NCBI RefSeq assembly: GCF_023078455.1
Contig: NZ_CP095740.1
Coordinates: 2,158,001 to 2,222,000 of the forward strand
Source of the DNA: Luteibacter aegosomatis
GTDB taxonomy: Bacteria > Pseudomonadota > Gammaproteobacteria > Xanthomonadales > Rhodanobacteraceae
Length of the DNA stretch: 64,000 nucleotides
Reading direction: 5' to 3'
A program made the translations under genes and the position numbers. Position 1 is the stretch's first letter. The number at the start of each line of letters is the position of its first letter. This document shows, in pieces, positions 9,192 through 19,088 of this stretch. The notes below the pieces were generated by a model. The model had not been told where the DNA came from and did not search any database. It saw only the letters and a list, made by a program, of their open reading frames with translations.

Positions 9192-9785
9192 CTACCGGGG
9201 CTCCACTCGCAGGCTCTCGAACGTCTCGCGCAGCATCTGGGCGATCGGCCTGCGCTTGCCAGTCTGCTCCCGCCACGCCTGCAGGGTCAGCCTCATCGCG
9301 CCGACGGCGACCACGGCCACCATGCGCAGCCCGATCTGCCGCTCGGGTTGCCGCCACACCTGGGCCAGCGCCTCGTAGATGGCGCGCTCCAGCTCCGCGT
9401 AGTACGCCGGCTTTCGGGCGAGCAAGGCCTCGCTCGAACGCATGAGATCGTCGACGGCCGTCATCTCCTCGGTGGTGTAGCCCGCGATGTGCTTCACCAT
9501 GATGTCGCGCACCGCGTCCAGCGGGGAGGCGTCGGGCGATGCCCGGAGAAGATCGGCGACGAGGCGGTCCGAGTCGGCGGCCTGCCAGAACAGGATGATC
9601 TCGTCCTTCGACCTGAAGTAGGCGAAGAAGGTGCGGCGTGAGATGCCCGCCTCGGCGGCGATGGCGTCGAGCGTCGTGGCGTCGTAACCGTGGATCATGA
9701 AGAGCCGTTGGCCGGCCTCGGCGATGCGCTGGCGGGTTTCCCGCCGCTTGCGCTCACGCAGCCCCTCGTCGGGAAGCGTATTCAT
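9192..9785 (-). CDS. TetR-family transcriptional regulator
   Basis: 197 residues starting MNTLPDEGLRERKRRE. The N-terminal helix-turn-helix is clear (TRQRIAEAGQRLF...TTLDAIAAEAGISRRTFFAYF); the C-terminal ligand domain is typical of the group and carries no recognisable ligand signature. An in-frame ATG at 9824 would add 13 residues. The gene is divergent from an SDR gene, and two near-identical palindromes lie between them, so autorepression and control of the SDR are likely. It meets the GGDEF-EAL gene tail-to-tail, 5 nt apart. Confidence 0.88.
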   Translation of the reverse strand: MNTLPDEGLRERKRRETRQRIAEAGQRLFMIHGYDATTLDAIAAEAGISRRTFFAYFRSKDEIILFWQAADSDRLVADLLRASPDASPLDAVRDIMVKHIAGYTTEEMTAVDDLMRSSEALLARKPAYYAELERAIYEALAQVWRQPERQIGLRMVAVVAVGAMRLTLQAWREQTGKRRPIAQMLRETFESLRVEPR

Positions 9786-9827
9786 GGGGACGTGGCGGCC
9801 GGCATGCGAACGATCCTCTTGCATTCG

Positions 9828-9861
9828 TGCACCGAGTGCATTAAAAAATGCACTCAGTGCA
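9828..9861. promoter_or_regulatory. Tandem TetR-type operator palindromes
   Basis: TGCACTCAGTGCA at 9849-9861 is a perfect 6-bp inverted repeat around one base. TGCACCGAGTGCA at 9828-9840 is the same site with one arm mismatch. The centres are exactly 21 bp apart, two helical turns, so two dimers would bind the same DNA face. The pair lies in the short gap between a divergent TetR gene and an SDR gene, which fits the usual arrangement of TetR control. The binding protein is inferred, not shown. Confidence 0.7.
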
Positions 9862-9906
9862 ATAATATTCATGGCGCGAAAGCGACTTTACACCGGGAAA
9901 CCCATT

Positions 9907-10821
9907 ATGGCGAAGTGGACGACGGCGGACATTCCGCCGCAGCAGGGCCGCACGGCGGTGGTCACGGGCCCGGGCGGGCTCGGGTTCGAGGATGCGTTGG
10001 CCCTGGCACGCGCCGGCGCGCACGTCATCCTGGCGGGGAGGAATCCGACGAGGGGCGCGGCGGCGGTGGCGCGCATCAGCGAGACGGTACCGGGTGCGAA
10101 CGTCACATACGAGGTGCTGGATCTTGCAAGCCTGGCGTCCATCGAGTCCTTCGCCGCACGGTTGCGCGACTCGCTAGGCAGCCTGGACCTGCTGATCAAC
10201 AACGCGGCGGTGATGAGCCCGCCGACGCGCCTCACCACCGTCGACGGTTTCGAATCGCAGCTTGGCACCAACTACCTCGGGCATTTCGCGTTGACGGGCC
10301 GACTCCTACCCTTGTTGCGCAAGGGCGACGCGGCGCGCGTGGTCAGCCTGTCCAGCGTCGCGGCCCGGAGCGGTGCGATCCGTTTCGACGACCTGCAATC
10401 GGAACGCGGCTATGCGCCGATGTCGGCCTATGCGCAGTCGAAGCTCGCGTGCCTGATGTTCGCACTGGAGCTGCAACGCCGCGCCGACGCGGCCGGTTGG
10501 GGCATCCGCAGCATGGGCGCGCATCCGGGCATTTCGAGGACCGACCTGATTCCCAACGGATTCGGTCCGCGCAGTGCCGCCGGCGTGGTGCGGCGCCTAT
10601 TCTGGTTCCTGTTCCAGCCGGCCGCGCAAGGCGCCTTGCCGACGCTCTTCGCTGCAACGTCCCATGAGGCCCGGGGCGGTGCCTATTACGGGCCGGACAG
10701 ACTGAGCGAAGTCCGTGGCTTCCCCGCCGTGGCGAAGGTTCCGTCACAGGCGTTGGACCGGCAAGCCGCCGACCGCCTGTGGAGCGAATCGGAACGACTC
10801 ACCGGCATGGTCTACGCGTAA
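9907..10821 (+). CDS. Short-chain dehydrogenase/reductase with a shortened cofactor motif
   Basis: 304 residues beginning MAKWTTADIP. Rossmann fold with NNAAVMSP, the catalytic Ser in SLSSVAA and YAQSK (Tyr-x3-Lys), so catalysis looks intact. The N-terminal glycine motif reads VVTGPGGLGFE, one residue shorter than the usual TGxxxGxG. The overall layout resembles the SDR group that includes retinol-dehydrogenase-like and protochlorophyllide-reductase-like members. The substrate is unknown. It is probably controlled by the divergent TetR gene through the twin palindromes just upstream. An in-frame ATG at 9871 is a less likely start. Confidence 0.85.
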   Translation: MAKWTTADIPPQQGRTAVVTGPGGLGFEDALALARAGAHVILAGRNPTRGAAAVARISETVPGANVTYEVLDLASLASIESFAARLRDSLGSLDLLINNAAVMSPPTRLTTVDGFESQLGTNYLGHFALTGRLLPLLRKGDAARVVSLSSVAARSGAIRFDDLQSERGYAPMSAYAQSKLACLMFALELQRRADAAGWGIRSMGAHPGISRTDLIPNGFGPRSAAGVVRRLFWFLFQPAAQGALPTLFAATSHEARGGAYYGPDRLSEVRGFPAVAKVPSQALDRQAADRLWSESERLTGMVYA

Positions 10822-10827
10822 CGCCGG

Positions 10828-10852
10828 GAAGCGGGCCGGCGAGGCCCGCTTC
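10828..10852. terminator. Hairpin between convergent genes
   Basis: GAAGCGGGCC and GGCCCGCTTC form a perfect 10-bp stem around a 5-nt loop. It lies 7 nt after the SDR stop and 8 nt before the end of the convergent mannanase gene. No T-run follows on either strand, so it may act as a bidirectional barrier more than as a classic intrinsic terminator. Confidence 0.6.
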
Positions 10853-10860
10853 GGCGGAGG

Positions 10861-12750
10861 TCACTGCGTGATGTTCGCCTTGACGTGATACACGCGTCCG
10901 CCCCAGCCGTCGTCGGGGAACGCATCCGATACCCTCAGGTAGACCGGCTTGGAACCGCCGGTGCCGTCACCGAGGAACGGCGTCAGGTCGATGCTTCGGT
11001 CGGCCTTGTTCGAGCCGTCGGTCACGGGGCGATCTTCCTTGAGCACGGTGGTCCAGTGCACGTTGTCCGGGCTGGCTTCCACGAGGAACTCCGCATCGAT
11101 GGTCAACGTGACGTGCGCGGCGCTCGTGTCGACGGGGAAGGGAAAGCGGTAGGTGAAGTGCGCATGCCCGTCGGCGAAGCGATTCTGCACGCCGTTGCTC
11201 TGCGAACCATCGGGGTCGAACAGCCACGGGTTTTCGTCGACGGTGCCGGTGTCGAAGTCGATGGCATGCGCCACCAGCACGTCGGCTTGCGCGGTGAAGC
11301 GAAGCCCCGCCGCGACGAGATCCGTGGTGACCGGATGGTGCCCGTCCGTGGCCGAACTGGGCACGGTGAGTGCCAACGGAACGCTGCGGTTCACCGGAGC
11401 GGCGTTGCCATGCGGCTGCAGCGTCACCAGCGTGGCTCGCGGCGTGGCGTTCCAGCCCGTGGGCGCGTCGACGGAGGCGAGGGCCAGCAGGGGGAAGTAT
11501 CCGGTGGCCGAGACGCCGAGGTTCAGGGGGATGGTCGTGGCGCCCGATGCGGACGGCATGACCACCGGTTGTGCCGGCGACAGGGTGGCGGCCAGCGACG
11601 CGAGCGGCGTGAGCGTCGGTACGTCGCCGACCAGCGCGCTGAGTGCGCTGGCCTGGGTGCGCCAGTCGAAGACGTTGGGATGGCCGTCGCCGGTGGCACC
11701 GGACCAGCGGGTGCCGAGGCGGTTGGCGGCGTCGCGGTCGTCGTTCCAGATCGTGGCGGCCTGCCGTTCGAGGAAGGCCGCGTAGCCGCGGTCATGCGTG
11801 GTGTCGACCAGGTCGGTCCAGTAACGCATGAAGATGCCCTTGAACTGCTTGGCGTTGTCGTCGCAGCTTTGATCCGTGGCGTCGCAGGTTTCGCTCAGCG
11901 TGCCGTCGGTCACCAGCGCGTTCGGCCCGATGGCGGCATCGGCCAGGCGACGCACGGTGCCCAGGATCTTCGGATCGCGCGTGGCGCGCCAGAGCTCCAG
12001 GCCCGCGCCGATCGCCAGGCCCTGGTTGTACGTCCACACGTTCTGGCCGTTGTTGGTGCAGGCGTCGGTGAGGCCGTCGTTGACCAGGCCGTCGGCGTTG
12101 ATCATGCCGCTGCCCTGGAACCATGCCCAGGCGGTGCGCGAGCGACCCAGCCAGAGCGTGTCGCCGGGGATGCGGTTGTGCAGTTCGGCGGTGAGGCGGA
12201 TCCATAGGCCGTTGGTGATGGCGTTCTTGTACGTGCGTTCGGCATTCCACCAGACGCCGCCGCCGCAGGTGCCGGGGTCCCAGTAGCCGTAGACGTAGTT
12301 GGCGATGGTGACCGCCATGTCGAGGTATTTCGGATCGCGGGTGAGGTCGTAGGCCTGCAGCCAGGTGAGACCCCACCATTCGGAATCGTCGATGGCGCGG
12401 CTGGTGAAATTGCCCAGCAAGGGGTCGCCGGACAGCACGCCGGCGGGAAACACGCCCTTGTCCTTCTCGAAGGTATTGTCCAGTTGGGCCAGGTAGCGGC
12501 GATCGCCGGTACGTTGCATGTAGTCGCCGATGGTCTGCAGGGCCACCGCGGAGTTCCACCAGCTGGAAGGGAACCACGCCTTTTCGGGCTCGTAGGAGCT
12601 CATCAGCACGTCCGCCGCCACGCGGGCGCGGGCCATGGCGGTGGGCCCGTCGACGACGGGCGTTCGGTTGCGTTCCCCGGCCAGGGCGGGAAAGGCGGCC
12701 ACCAGCGTCAGGCTGGCCGCGGCCAGCAACGTCTTGATCGTCGGGTTCAT
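10861..12750 (-). CDS. Secreted GH76 alpha-1,6-mannanase-like glycoside hydrolase with C-terminal accessory domain
   Basis: 629 residues. Signal peptide (about 1-24, cleavage after ALA), then a GH76 catalytic domain (about 30-380) with the paired aspartates AIDDSEWWGL (Asp121, Asp122) that act as catalytic residues in the family, and repeated WW/DP-KYL helices of an (alpha/alpha)6 barrel. A linker and beta-rich region precede a C-terminal Gal-binding-like domain (about 490-629) that may bind carbohydrate. It probably degrades alpha-mannan of fungal or yeast origin. The start at 12750 was chosen for the signal peptide. A 12-bp palindrome lies 91 bp upstream. No mannan transport genes are nearby. 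Confidence 0.85.
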   Translation of the reverse strand: MNPTIKTLLAAASLTLVAAFPALAGERNRTPVVDGPTAMARARVAADVLMSSYEPEKAWFPSSWWNSAVALQTIGDYMQRTGDRRYLAQLDNTFEKDKGVFPAGVLSGDPLLGNFTSRAIDDSEWWGLTWLQAYDLTRDPKYLDMAVTIANYVYGYWDPGTCGGGVWWNAERTYKNAITNGLWIRLTAELHNRIPGDTLWLGRSRTAWAWFQGSGMINADGLVNDGLTDACTNNGQNVWTYNQGLAIGAGLELWRATRDPKILGTVRRLADAAIGPNALVTDGTLSETCDATDQSCDDNAKQFKGIFMRYWTDLVDTTHDRGYAAFLERQAATIWNDDRDAANRLGTRWSGATGDGHPNVFDWRTQASALSALVGDVPTLTPLASLAATLSPAQPVVMPSASGATTIPLNLGVSATGYFPLLALASVDAPTGWNATPRATLVTLQPHGNAAPVNRSVPLALTVPSSATDGHHPVTTDLVAAGLRFTAQADVLVAHAIDFDTGTVDENPWLFDPDGSQSNGVQNRFADGHAHFTYRFPFPVDTSAAHVTLTIDAEFLVEASPDNVHWTTVLKEDRPVTDGSNKADRSIDLTPFLGDGTGGSKPVYLRVSDAFPDDGWGGRVYHVKANITQ

Positions 12751-12840
12751 GATCGGCGAATCACTCCTCTGGGCCCACATGGGCGATCCCTGGCCGGCCC
12801 GTGGGCGAGGTCGGCCGGGAACGTGTGCCCAGGGAGCCAT

Positions 12841-12852
12841 TTAGACGTCTAA
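12841..12852. promoter_or_regulatory. Candidate LacI-type operator upstream of the GH76 gene
   Basis: TTAGACGTCTAA is a perfect 12-bp palindrome centred on CG, the usual centre of LacI-family operators. It lies 91 bp before the mannanase start codon and no LacI gene is present in the window, so the regulator would be encoded elsewhere. The call rests on symmetry and position only. Confidence 0.5.
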
Positions 12853-12940
12853 TAAGAGAAAAGCGACTCGTACGGGCCCGTGGAGTGTTGCAGAGCCCTG
12901 CCCACGATAGTGAGAACCCCGTCAACGGGGCGCGCGAGGC

Positions 12941-13117
12941 TCAGGACTTCAGCGCGGCGCGCACGTCCTTGGTCATCGGGCCGACGCGCTCGACGACCTC
13001 CCGCAGCCTCGATTCGCTGATGCCCAGTTGCTGGGTCCAGTAGCGAACCTCGTAGTCCTCGTTGACGTTGATCCGCTCACGATCCGCCGCACCCCGGTTG
13101 CTCTTGCTGTCGCTCAT
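12941..13117 (-). CDS. DUF3606 small protein
   Basis: 58 residues, beginning MSDSKSNRGAADRERI and ending DVRAALKS. The pattern INVNEDYEVRYWTQQLGISESRLREVV matches the DUF3606 family, short soluble helical proteins common in Proteobacteria and often linked to stress regulons. GGAGACGG lies just upstream of the ATG. It is a single gene between glgX and the mannanase on the same strand. Its molecular function is unknown. Confidence 0.85.
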   Translation of the reverse strand: MSDSKSNRGAADRERINVNEDYEVRYWTQQLGISESRLREVVERVGPMTKDVRAALKS

Positions 13118-13187
13118 GACCGTCTCCGCATGCCGTGTAGCCGGACGTTGCGACGTGCAACGTGACGAATCCGTAGGCCCGGCGTCG

Positions 13188-15308
<2,121 letters not shown>

Positions 15309-15485
15309 GCGGGTCGCCAGGGCAGGAATCGGACCAGCGTGGCAGCGGGAGGGTCGACGGGATGTCGATGGCGGCCCACGGGAGGATTCACCGGCGCCGT
15401 GGACGCGGCGCTTCACGCGATGTTCCTGCTTCCTTGATCGAACGCCCGACAGGATCGGATTTCCACAACGGAAGGCGAACCCACC

Positions 15486-15995
15486 ATGGCAGAGTTGCAA
15501 GAAAACCTGATCGACTGGCTGCGAGATGCCCACGCGATGGAGCAGCAGGCCGAACAGATGCTCAAGGCGCAGGCGTCGCGCATCGAGCACTATCCGAAAC
15601 TCAAGGCGCGCATCGAGCAACACCTGCAGGAAACCCTCGGCCAGCAGCGCTTGCTGGAAGGTTGCCTGGCCCGCCACGATACCAAGGGCTCGGTCGCGAA
15701 AGACTTGATGGGTAAGGTGATGGCCTTCGGCCAGGCGGCCGGCGGCGCCGTCAATTCGGACGAGATCGTCAAGGGAGCGATCGCCGGCTACGTATTCGAG
15801 AATCTGGAAATCGCCACCTACACCACGCTGAGGGCGGCTGCCCTGGCGGTCGGCGATACCGAGACGGTGCGGGTCTGTGACGAGATCCTTCCCCAGGAGC
15901 GTGCCATGGCCGAATGGCTGCTCGATCACCTCCCCGAGCTGACGGATGATTTCCTGGCGAGGGACGTGACGCCGGGCGTGGAAGCCAAGCGCTGA
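15486..15995 (+). CDS. Ferritin-like DUF892 (YciE/YciF) family protein
   Basis: 169-residue all-helical protein beginning MAELQENLIDWLRDAHAMEQQ. The repeated Glu/His positions (HAMEQQAEQM; HLQETLGQQ; FENLEIATYTTL; LPQERAMAEWL) match the four-helix ferritin-like bundle of the YciE/YciF family, which can hold a di-iron site and is tied to osmotic or general stress in enterobacteria. The role here is inferred from the family. A hairpin lies 14 nt after the stop. Confidence 0.88.
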   Translation: MAELQENLIDWLRDAHAMEQQAEQMLKAQASRIEHYPKLKARIEQHLQETLGQQRLLEGCLARHDTKGSVAKDLMGKVMAFGQAAGGAVNSDEIVKGAIAGYVFENLEIATYTTLRAAALAVGDTETVRVCDEILPQERAMAEWLLDHLPELTDDFLARDVTPGVEAKR

Positions 15996-16008
15996 TACGG
16001 AATCCCCA

Positions 16009-16028
16009 GCCTCGCAAGGAAGCGAGGC
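16009..16028 (+). terminator. Hairpin after the ferritin-like gene
   Basis: GCCTCGC and GCGAGGC form a perfect 7-bp stem around AAGGAA. It stands between the ferritin-like gene and the start of the signalling island and lacks a clear T-tract. A terminator role is likely but not certain. Confidence 0.5.
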
Positions 16029-16100
16029 ATCGGCCGTCTCCACATCGTCTTCACATGTGAGTCGGGTTAAATTCGCGACCGCCGTTTCCGCCCGACGCCC

Positions 16101-16937
16101 GTGACCGACGAGGCCACCCCATTGTTCGACATCGAGTTGCGTTTGCTGCTCGATGCCGTCTACCTGCGATATCACTACGATTTTCGCGGCTACGCCTTCA
16201 GCTCCCTGAGGCGTCGCGTTCGCCATGCCATGACCCGGTTCGGCTGCGAGCGCGTCAGCGACCTGCAGCACCGGATCATCCACGAGCCCGAGTTCTTCGC
16301 CGAGGCCATCCAGTACTTCACCGTGCAGGTCTCGGAGATGTTCCGTGACCCGGGGTACTTCCGAACCCTCCGGGAAGAGGTCGTTCCCGTGCTGACGACG
16401 TACCCCTCCGTCAAGGTCTGGGTGGCGGGGTGCAGCAGCGGGGAGGAAGTGTGGTCGCTGGCCATCCTCCTGGCCGAAGAGGGCTTGCTCGAGCGCTCGA
16501 TGATCTACGCCACCGACATCAACCCGGATGCCCTGGCCAAGGCCCAGCGAGGCACCTACCGCGTCGATCGCGTGGCGCAGTTTTCCCGCAATTACCTGGC
16601 GGCCGGGGGCCGGCGATCGCTGTCGGACTACTACACCTCCGCCTACGGCAACGCCATGTTCGACCGGCGGTTGACCCAGCAGGTCGTTTTCGCCGACCAC
16701 AGCCTCGCCACGGATTCGGTGTTTTCCGAAGTGCACTTCGTGTCGTGCCGCAACGTGCTCATCTATTTCAACCGCGCCCTGCAGGATCGCGCGGTGGGGC
16801 TGTTCTGCGATTCGCTGGTCAGGAAAGGATTCCTCGGCCTGGGCAGCAAGGAGTCGCTGCAGTTCGGCGCGCATGCGGAAAAGTTCGAGGCCTTCGCGCC
16901 CGAGCAGCGCATCTATCAGCGCAAGGTGCCGGGATGA
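16101..16937 (+). CDS. cheR: CheR-type protein-glutamate O-methyltransferase
   Basis: 278 residues. S-adenosylmethionine-dependent methyltransferase of the CheR type: N-terminal helical domain (about 1-85), then a Rossmann domain with VWVAGCSSGEE (SAM site), YATDINPDAL and VSCRNVLIYF, all diagnostic. GTG start. It overlaps cheB by 4 nt (ATGA) and heads a run of co-directional signalling genes. No chemoreceptor, CheA or CheW gene is present in the window, so its target is unknown. Confidence 0.92.
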   Translation: MTDEATPLFDIELRLLLDAVYLRYHYDFRGYAFSSLRRRVRHAMTRFGCERVSDLQHRIIHEPEFFAEAIQYFTVQVSEMFRDPGYFRTLREEVVPVLTTYPSVKVWVAGCSSGEEVWSLAILLAEEGLLERSMIYATDINPDALAKAQRGTYRVDRVAQFSRNYLAAGGRRSLSDYYTSAYGNAMFDRRLTQQVVFADHSLATDSVFSEVHFVSCRNVLIYFNRALQDRAVGLFCDSLVRKGFLGLGSKESLQFGAHAEKFEAFAPEQRIYQRKVPG

Positions 16938-17512
16938 CCGACCTTCCCGAACCCTTTGGCGCCGTGGTCATCGGCGCGTCGGCGGGCGGCATCCAGGCGC
17001 TTCGCGTCCTGCTCGAGGGCCTGCCGGCCACCTTCGAGCCGCCGATCGTGGTCGTGCAGCACATTCCGCCAGATCGCCCCAGCGCGCTGGCGGAACTCTT
17101 CGGTTACCGCTGCGTGCTGCCGGTCGTCGAGGCCGACGACAAGCAGCCGCTCAGGCCCGGCACGGTGTTCTTCGCGCCGCCGGACTATCATCTGCTGGTC
17201 GAAGACCGCCAGACACTGGCCCTGTCGATCGACGAACCGGTGAAGTTCTCGCGGCCGTCGATCGACGTGCTTTTCGAATCCGCGGCCGCCGCGTTCGGTA
17301 CGCAATTGCTGGCCATCCTTCTCACCGGCGCAAGCTCCGACGGCAGCGAGGGACTGGTGTCGGTCCGCCGCGCCGGTGGCAAGGCGTGGGTGCAGTGTCC
17401 GTCGGAGGCGGCCGTGCCGACCATGCCCGAGTCGGCCCTGGCGTTGGCGGGCGCGGATGCCGTCCTTCGTTTGCGGGACATGTGCGACAGGCTTCAGGGG
17501 AGCTTCCAATGA
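16934..17512 (+). CDS. Stand-alone CheB methylesterase domain protein
   Basis: 192 residues that correspond to only the catalytic half of CheB. The triad is visible: Ser16 in GASAGG, His43 in VQHIPP and Asp136 in LTGASSDGSEG. The N-terminal receiver that normally controls CheB is missing, so activation must come from another protein or the enzyme is constitutive. It is translationally coupled to cheR upstream and to the REC-kinase downstream through 4-nt ATGA overlaps. Confidence 0.92.
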   Translation: MTDLPEPFGAVVIGASAGGIQALRVLLEGLPATFEPPIVVVQHIPPDRPSALAELFGYRCVLPVVEADDKQPLRPGTVFFAPPDYHLLVEDRQTLALSIDEPVKFSRPSIDVLFESAAAAFGTQLLAILLTGASSDGSEGLVSVRRAGGKAWVQCPSEAAVPTMPESALALAGADAVLRLRDMCDRLQGSFQ

Positions 17513-18651
17513 GTTTCATCCACAGCGCACCGCTGGCGGCGATACCGTCGCCCCACGTGACGCACATCCTCATCGTCGACGACGTGCCGCAGAATCTCAC
17601 GGCCATGGAAGCGCTGCTTGCGCGCGACGGCGTGGCCATCCTCAAGGCGGCCTCGGGCGCCGAGGCCCTCGAGCTGCTCTTGCGGTTCGACGTGGCGCTG
17701 GCCCTTCTCGACGTGCAGATGCCGGAGATGGACGGCTTCACCCTCGCCGAGCTGATGCGGGGATCCTCGCGTACCCGGCACGTGCCCATCATCTTCCTCA
17801 CGGCGTCGCCCAGCGACCCCGCCCGTTCGTTCAAGGGCTACGACACCGGCGCGGTGGATTTCCTGCACAAGCCCATCGAACCCCGGGTGATCACCGGCAA
17901 GGTCGACGTCTTCATCCAGCTCCACCGGCAGCGGCTCGAGCTGGAAGCGCGCAACGAGCAACTGGAGCGGGCGCTCGAGCTCAACGAAACGATGGTGGCG
18001 GTGCTGACCCATGACCTGCGTACGCCGCTCTCGGCGATCAGCCTCTGCGCGGACCGGCTCACCGACGAAGCGGCCGGCACGGCACTGGCCAGGACGGCAT
18101 CCCACGTCAAGACCAGCGCGATGCGCATGGCGCGGATGATCGAGCAGATGCTCGATTTCTCCCGCATCCGTTCGTCGGTGCTGGCGATGGACCTCAAGGC
18201 GGTCGACCTCGGGCGGATCTGCGCCGACGTGGTGGACGAGACGCAGCGGGCTCATCCCGATCGCGACATCACGCTGTCCACCGAGGGTGACCTGGGCGGA
18301 CGCTTCGACGAGGTGCGCGTGGGCCAGGTGGTCGCCAACCTGCTGGGCAACGCGGTGCAGCACGGGCAGGGCGGGCAGATCGCGGTACACGTGGACGGCA
18401 CGCATGCCGACGTGCTCGTCATCGGCGTGCGCAACGCCGGGCGCATCGGCGACGCGCTCCTTCCCCGCCTGTTCGAGCCGTTCAAGGGCGCGTTCAATCC
18501 GAGCCAGGGCCTGGGTCTGGGACTCTATATCGTCGACCAGTTCGTGCGTGCCCACGGTGGCGCGGTGCGCGCCGAAAACGGCGACGCCTTCGTGCGTTTC
18601 GAGGTACGCCTTCCGCGCAGGCCGGCCGTACCCCAGGGAGATGGGCGGTGA
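17509..18651 (+). CDS. Soluble REC-histidine kinase
   Basis: 380 residues. An N-terminal receiver (about 18-135) carries VDD, phospho-acceptor Asp68 in LALLDVQMPEMDG and HKPIE. A short coiled linker leads to HisKA with His168 in LTHDLRTPLSA and an ATPase domain (NLLGNAVQHG, FEPFKGAF, GLGLGLYIV). There is no membrane segment, so the kinase is a cytoplasmic relay whose input is phosphorylation of its own receiver. The start overlaps the cheB stop and the stop overlaps the next gene, each by 4 nt. Confidence 0.92.
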   Translation: MSFIHSAPLAAIPSPHVTHILIVDDVPQNLTAMEALLARDGVAILKAASGAEALELLLRFDVALALLDVQMPEMDGFTLAELMRGSSRTRHVPIIFLTASPSDPARSFKGYDTGAVDFLHKPIEPRVITGKVDVFIQLHRQRLELEARNEQLERALELNETMVAVLTHDLRTPLSAISLCADRLTDEAAGTALARTASHVKTSAMRMARMIEQMLDFSRIRSSVLAMDLKAVDLGRICADVVDETQRAHPDRDITLSTEGDLGGRFDEVRVGQVVANLLGNAVQHGQGGQIAVHVDGTHADVLVIGVRNAGRIGDALLPRLFEPFKGAFNPSQGLGLGLYIVDQFVRAHGGAVRAENGDAFVRFEVRLPRRPAVPQGDGR

Positions 18652-19022
18652 GCGAGCCCAGCGCCCTCCGTGAATGCGTCATCCTCCTGGCGGAAGACGA
18701 TCCCATCATCGGTTCGCTGTTGCAGGACCTGCTCGAAGACGCGGGGGCGACCGTGATCGGTCCGTTTCCCTCGCTGCGCCAGGCCGAGGCCGCGTTGGCT
18801 TTCGGCATGCCCGCCATGGCCCTTCTCGACGTGAACCTGGTCGATGGCGACGTGTTTCCCCTGGCCAAGCGCCTGCAGGAGTGCGCGATACCGTACGTGC
18901 TGTTTTCCGCGTCCGATCCGGCGCTCGTGCCCGACTCGCTCAAGCCGAGGAGGTTCCTGGCCAAGCCGGCGTCGTCGCGGGATATCCTCGCGGCGGTCAC
19001 GGACATGCTGGGCCGTGCCTGA
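18648..19022 (+). CDS. Single-domain response regulator
   Basis: 124 residues that are a receiver only: acidic pair AEDD, phospho-acceptor Asp61 in MALLDVNLVDG, Ser in FSAS and Lys in LAKPA. GTG start overlapping the kinase stop (GTGA), which fits a kinase-regulator pair translated together. It has no output domain, so it likely acts as a phosphate shuttle or by protein contact, like CheY or a phosphorelay intermediate. Confidence 0.9.
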   Translation: MSEPSALRECVILLAEDDPIIGSLLQDLLEDAGATVIGPFPSLRQAEAALAFGMPAMALLDVNLVDGDVFPLAKRLQECAIPYVLFSASDPALVPDSLKPRRFLAKPASSRDILAAVTDMLGRA

Positions 19023-19088
19023 GGCCATGGCGACCGTCGTCGGCATGGCCATTCCCTTCATTCCGTCCGTCCATACGTGCCGCCTTCC

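Noticed and set aside
16051..16060. Palindrome TCACATGTGA upstream of cheR as a possible Clp/CRP site
   Set aside because: The arms are in the reverse order to the CRP-type site TGTGA-N6-TCACA and there is no spacer, so the resemblance is superficial.
15309..16874. Upstream extension of the glgX reading frame on the minus strand
   Set aside because: The frame stays open but runs antisense through the ferritin-like and cheR genes; GlgX homology begins at the ATG at 15308.
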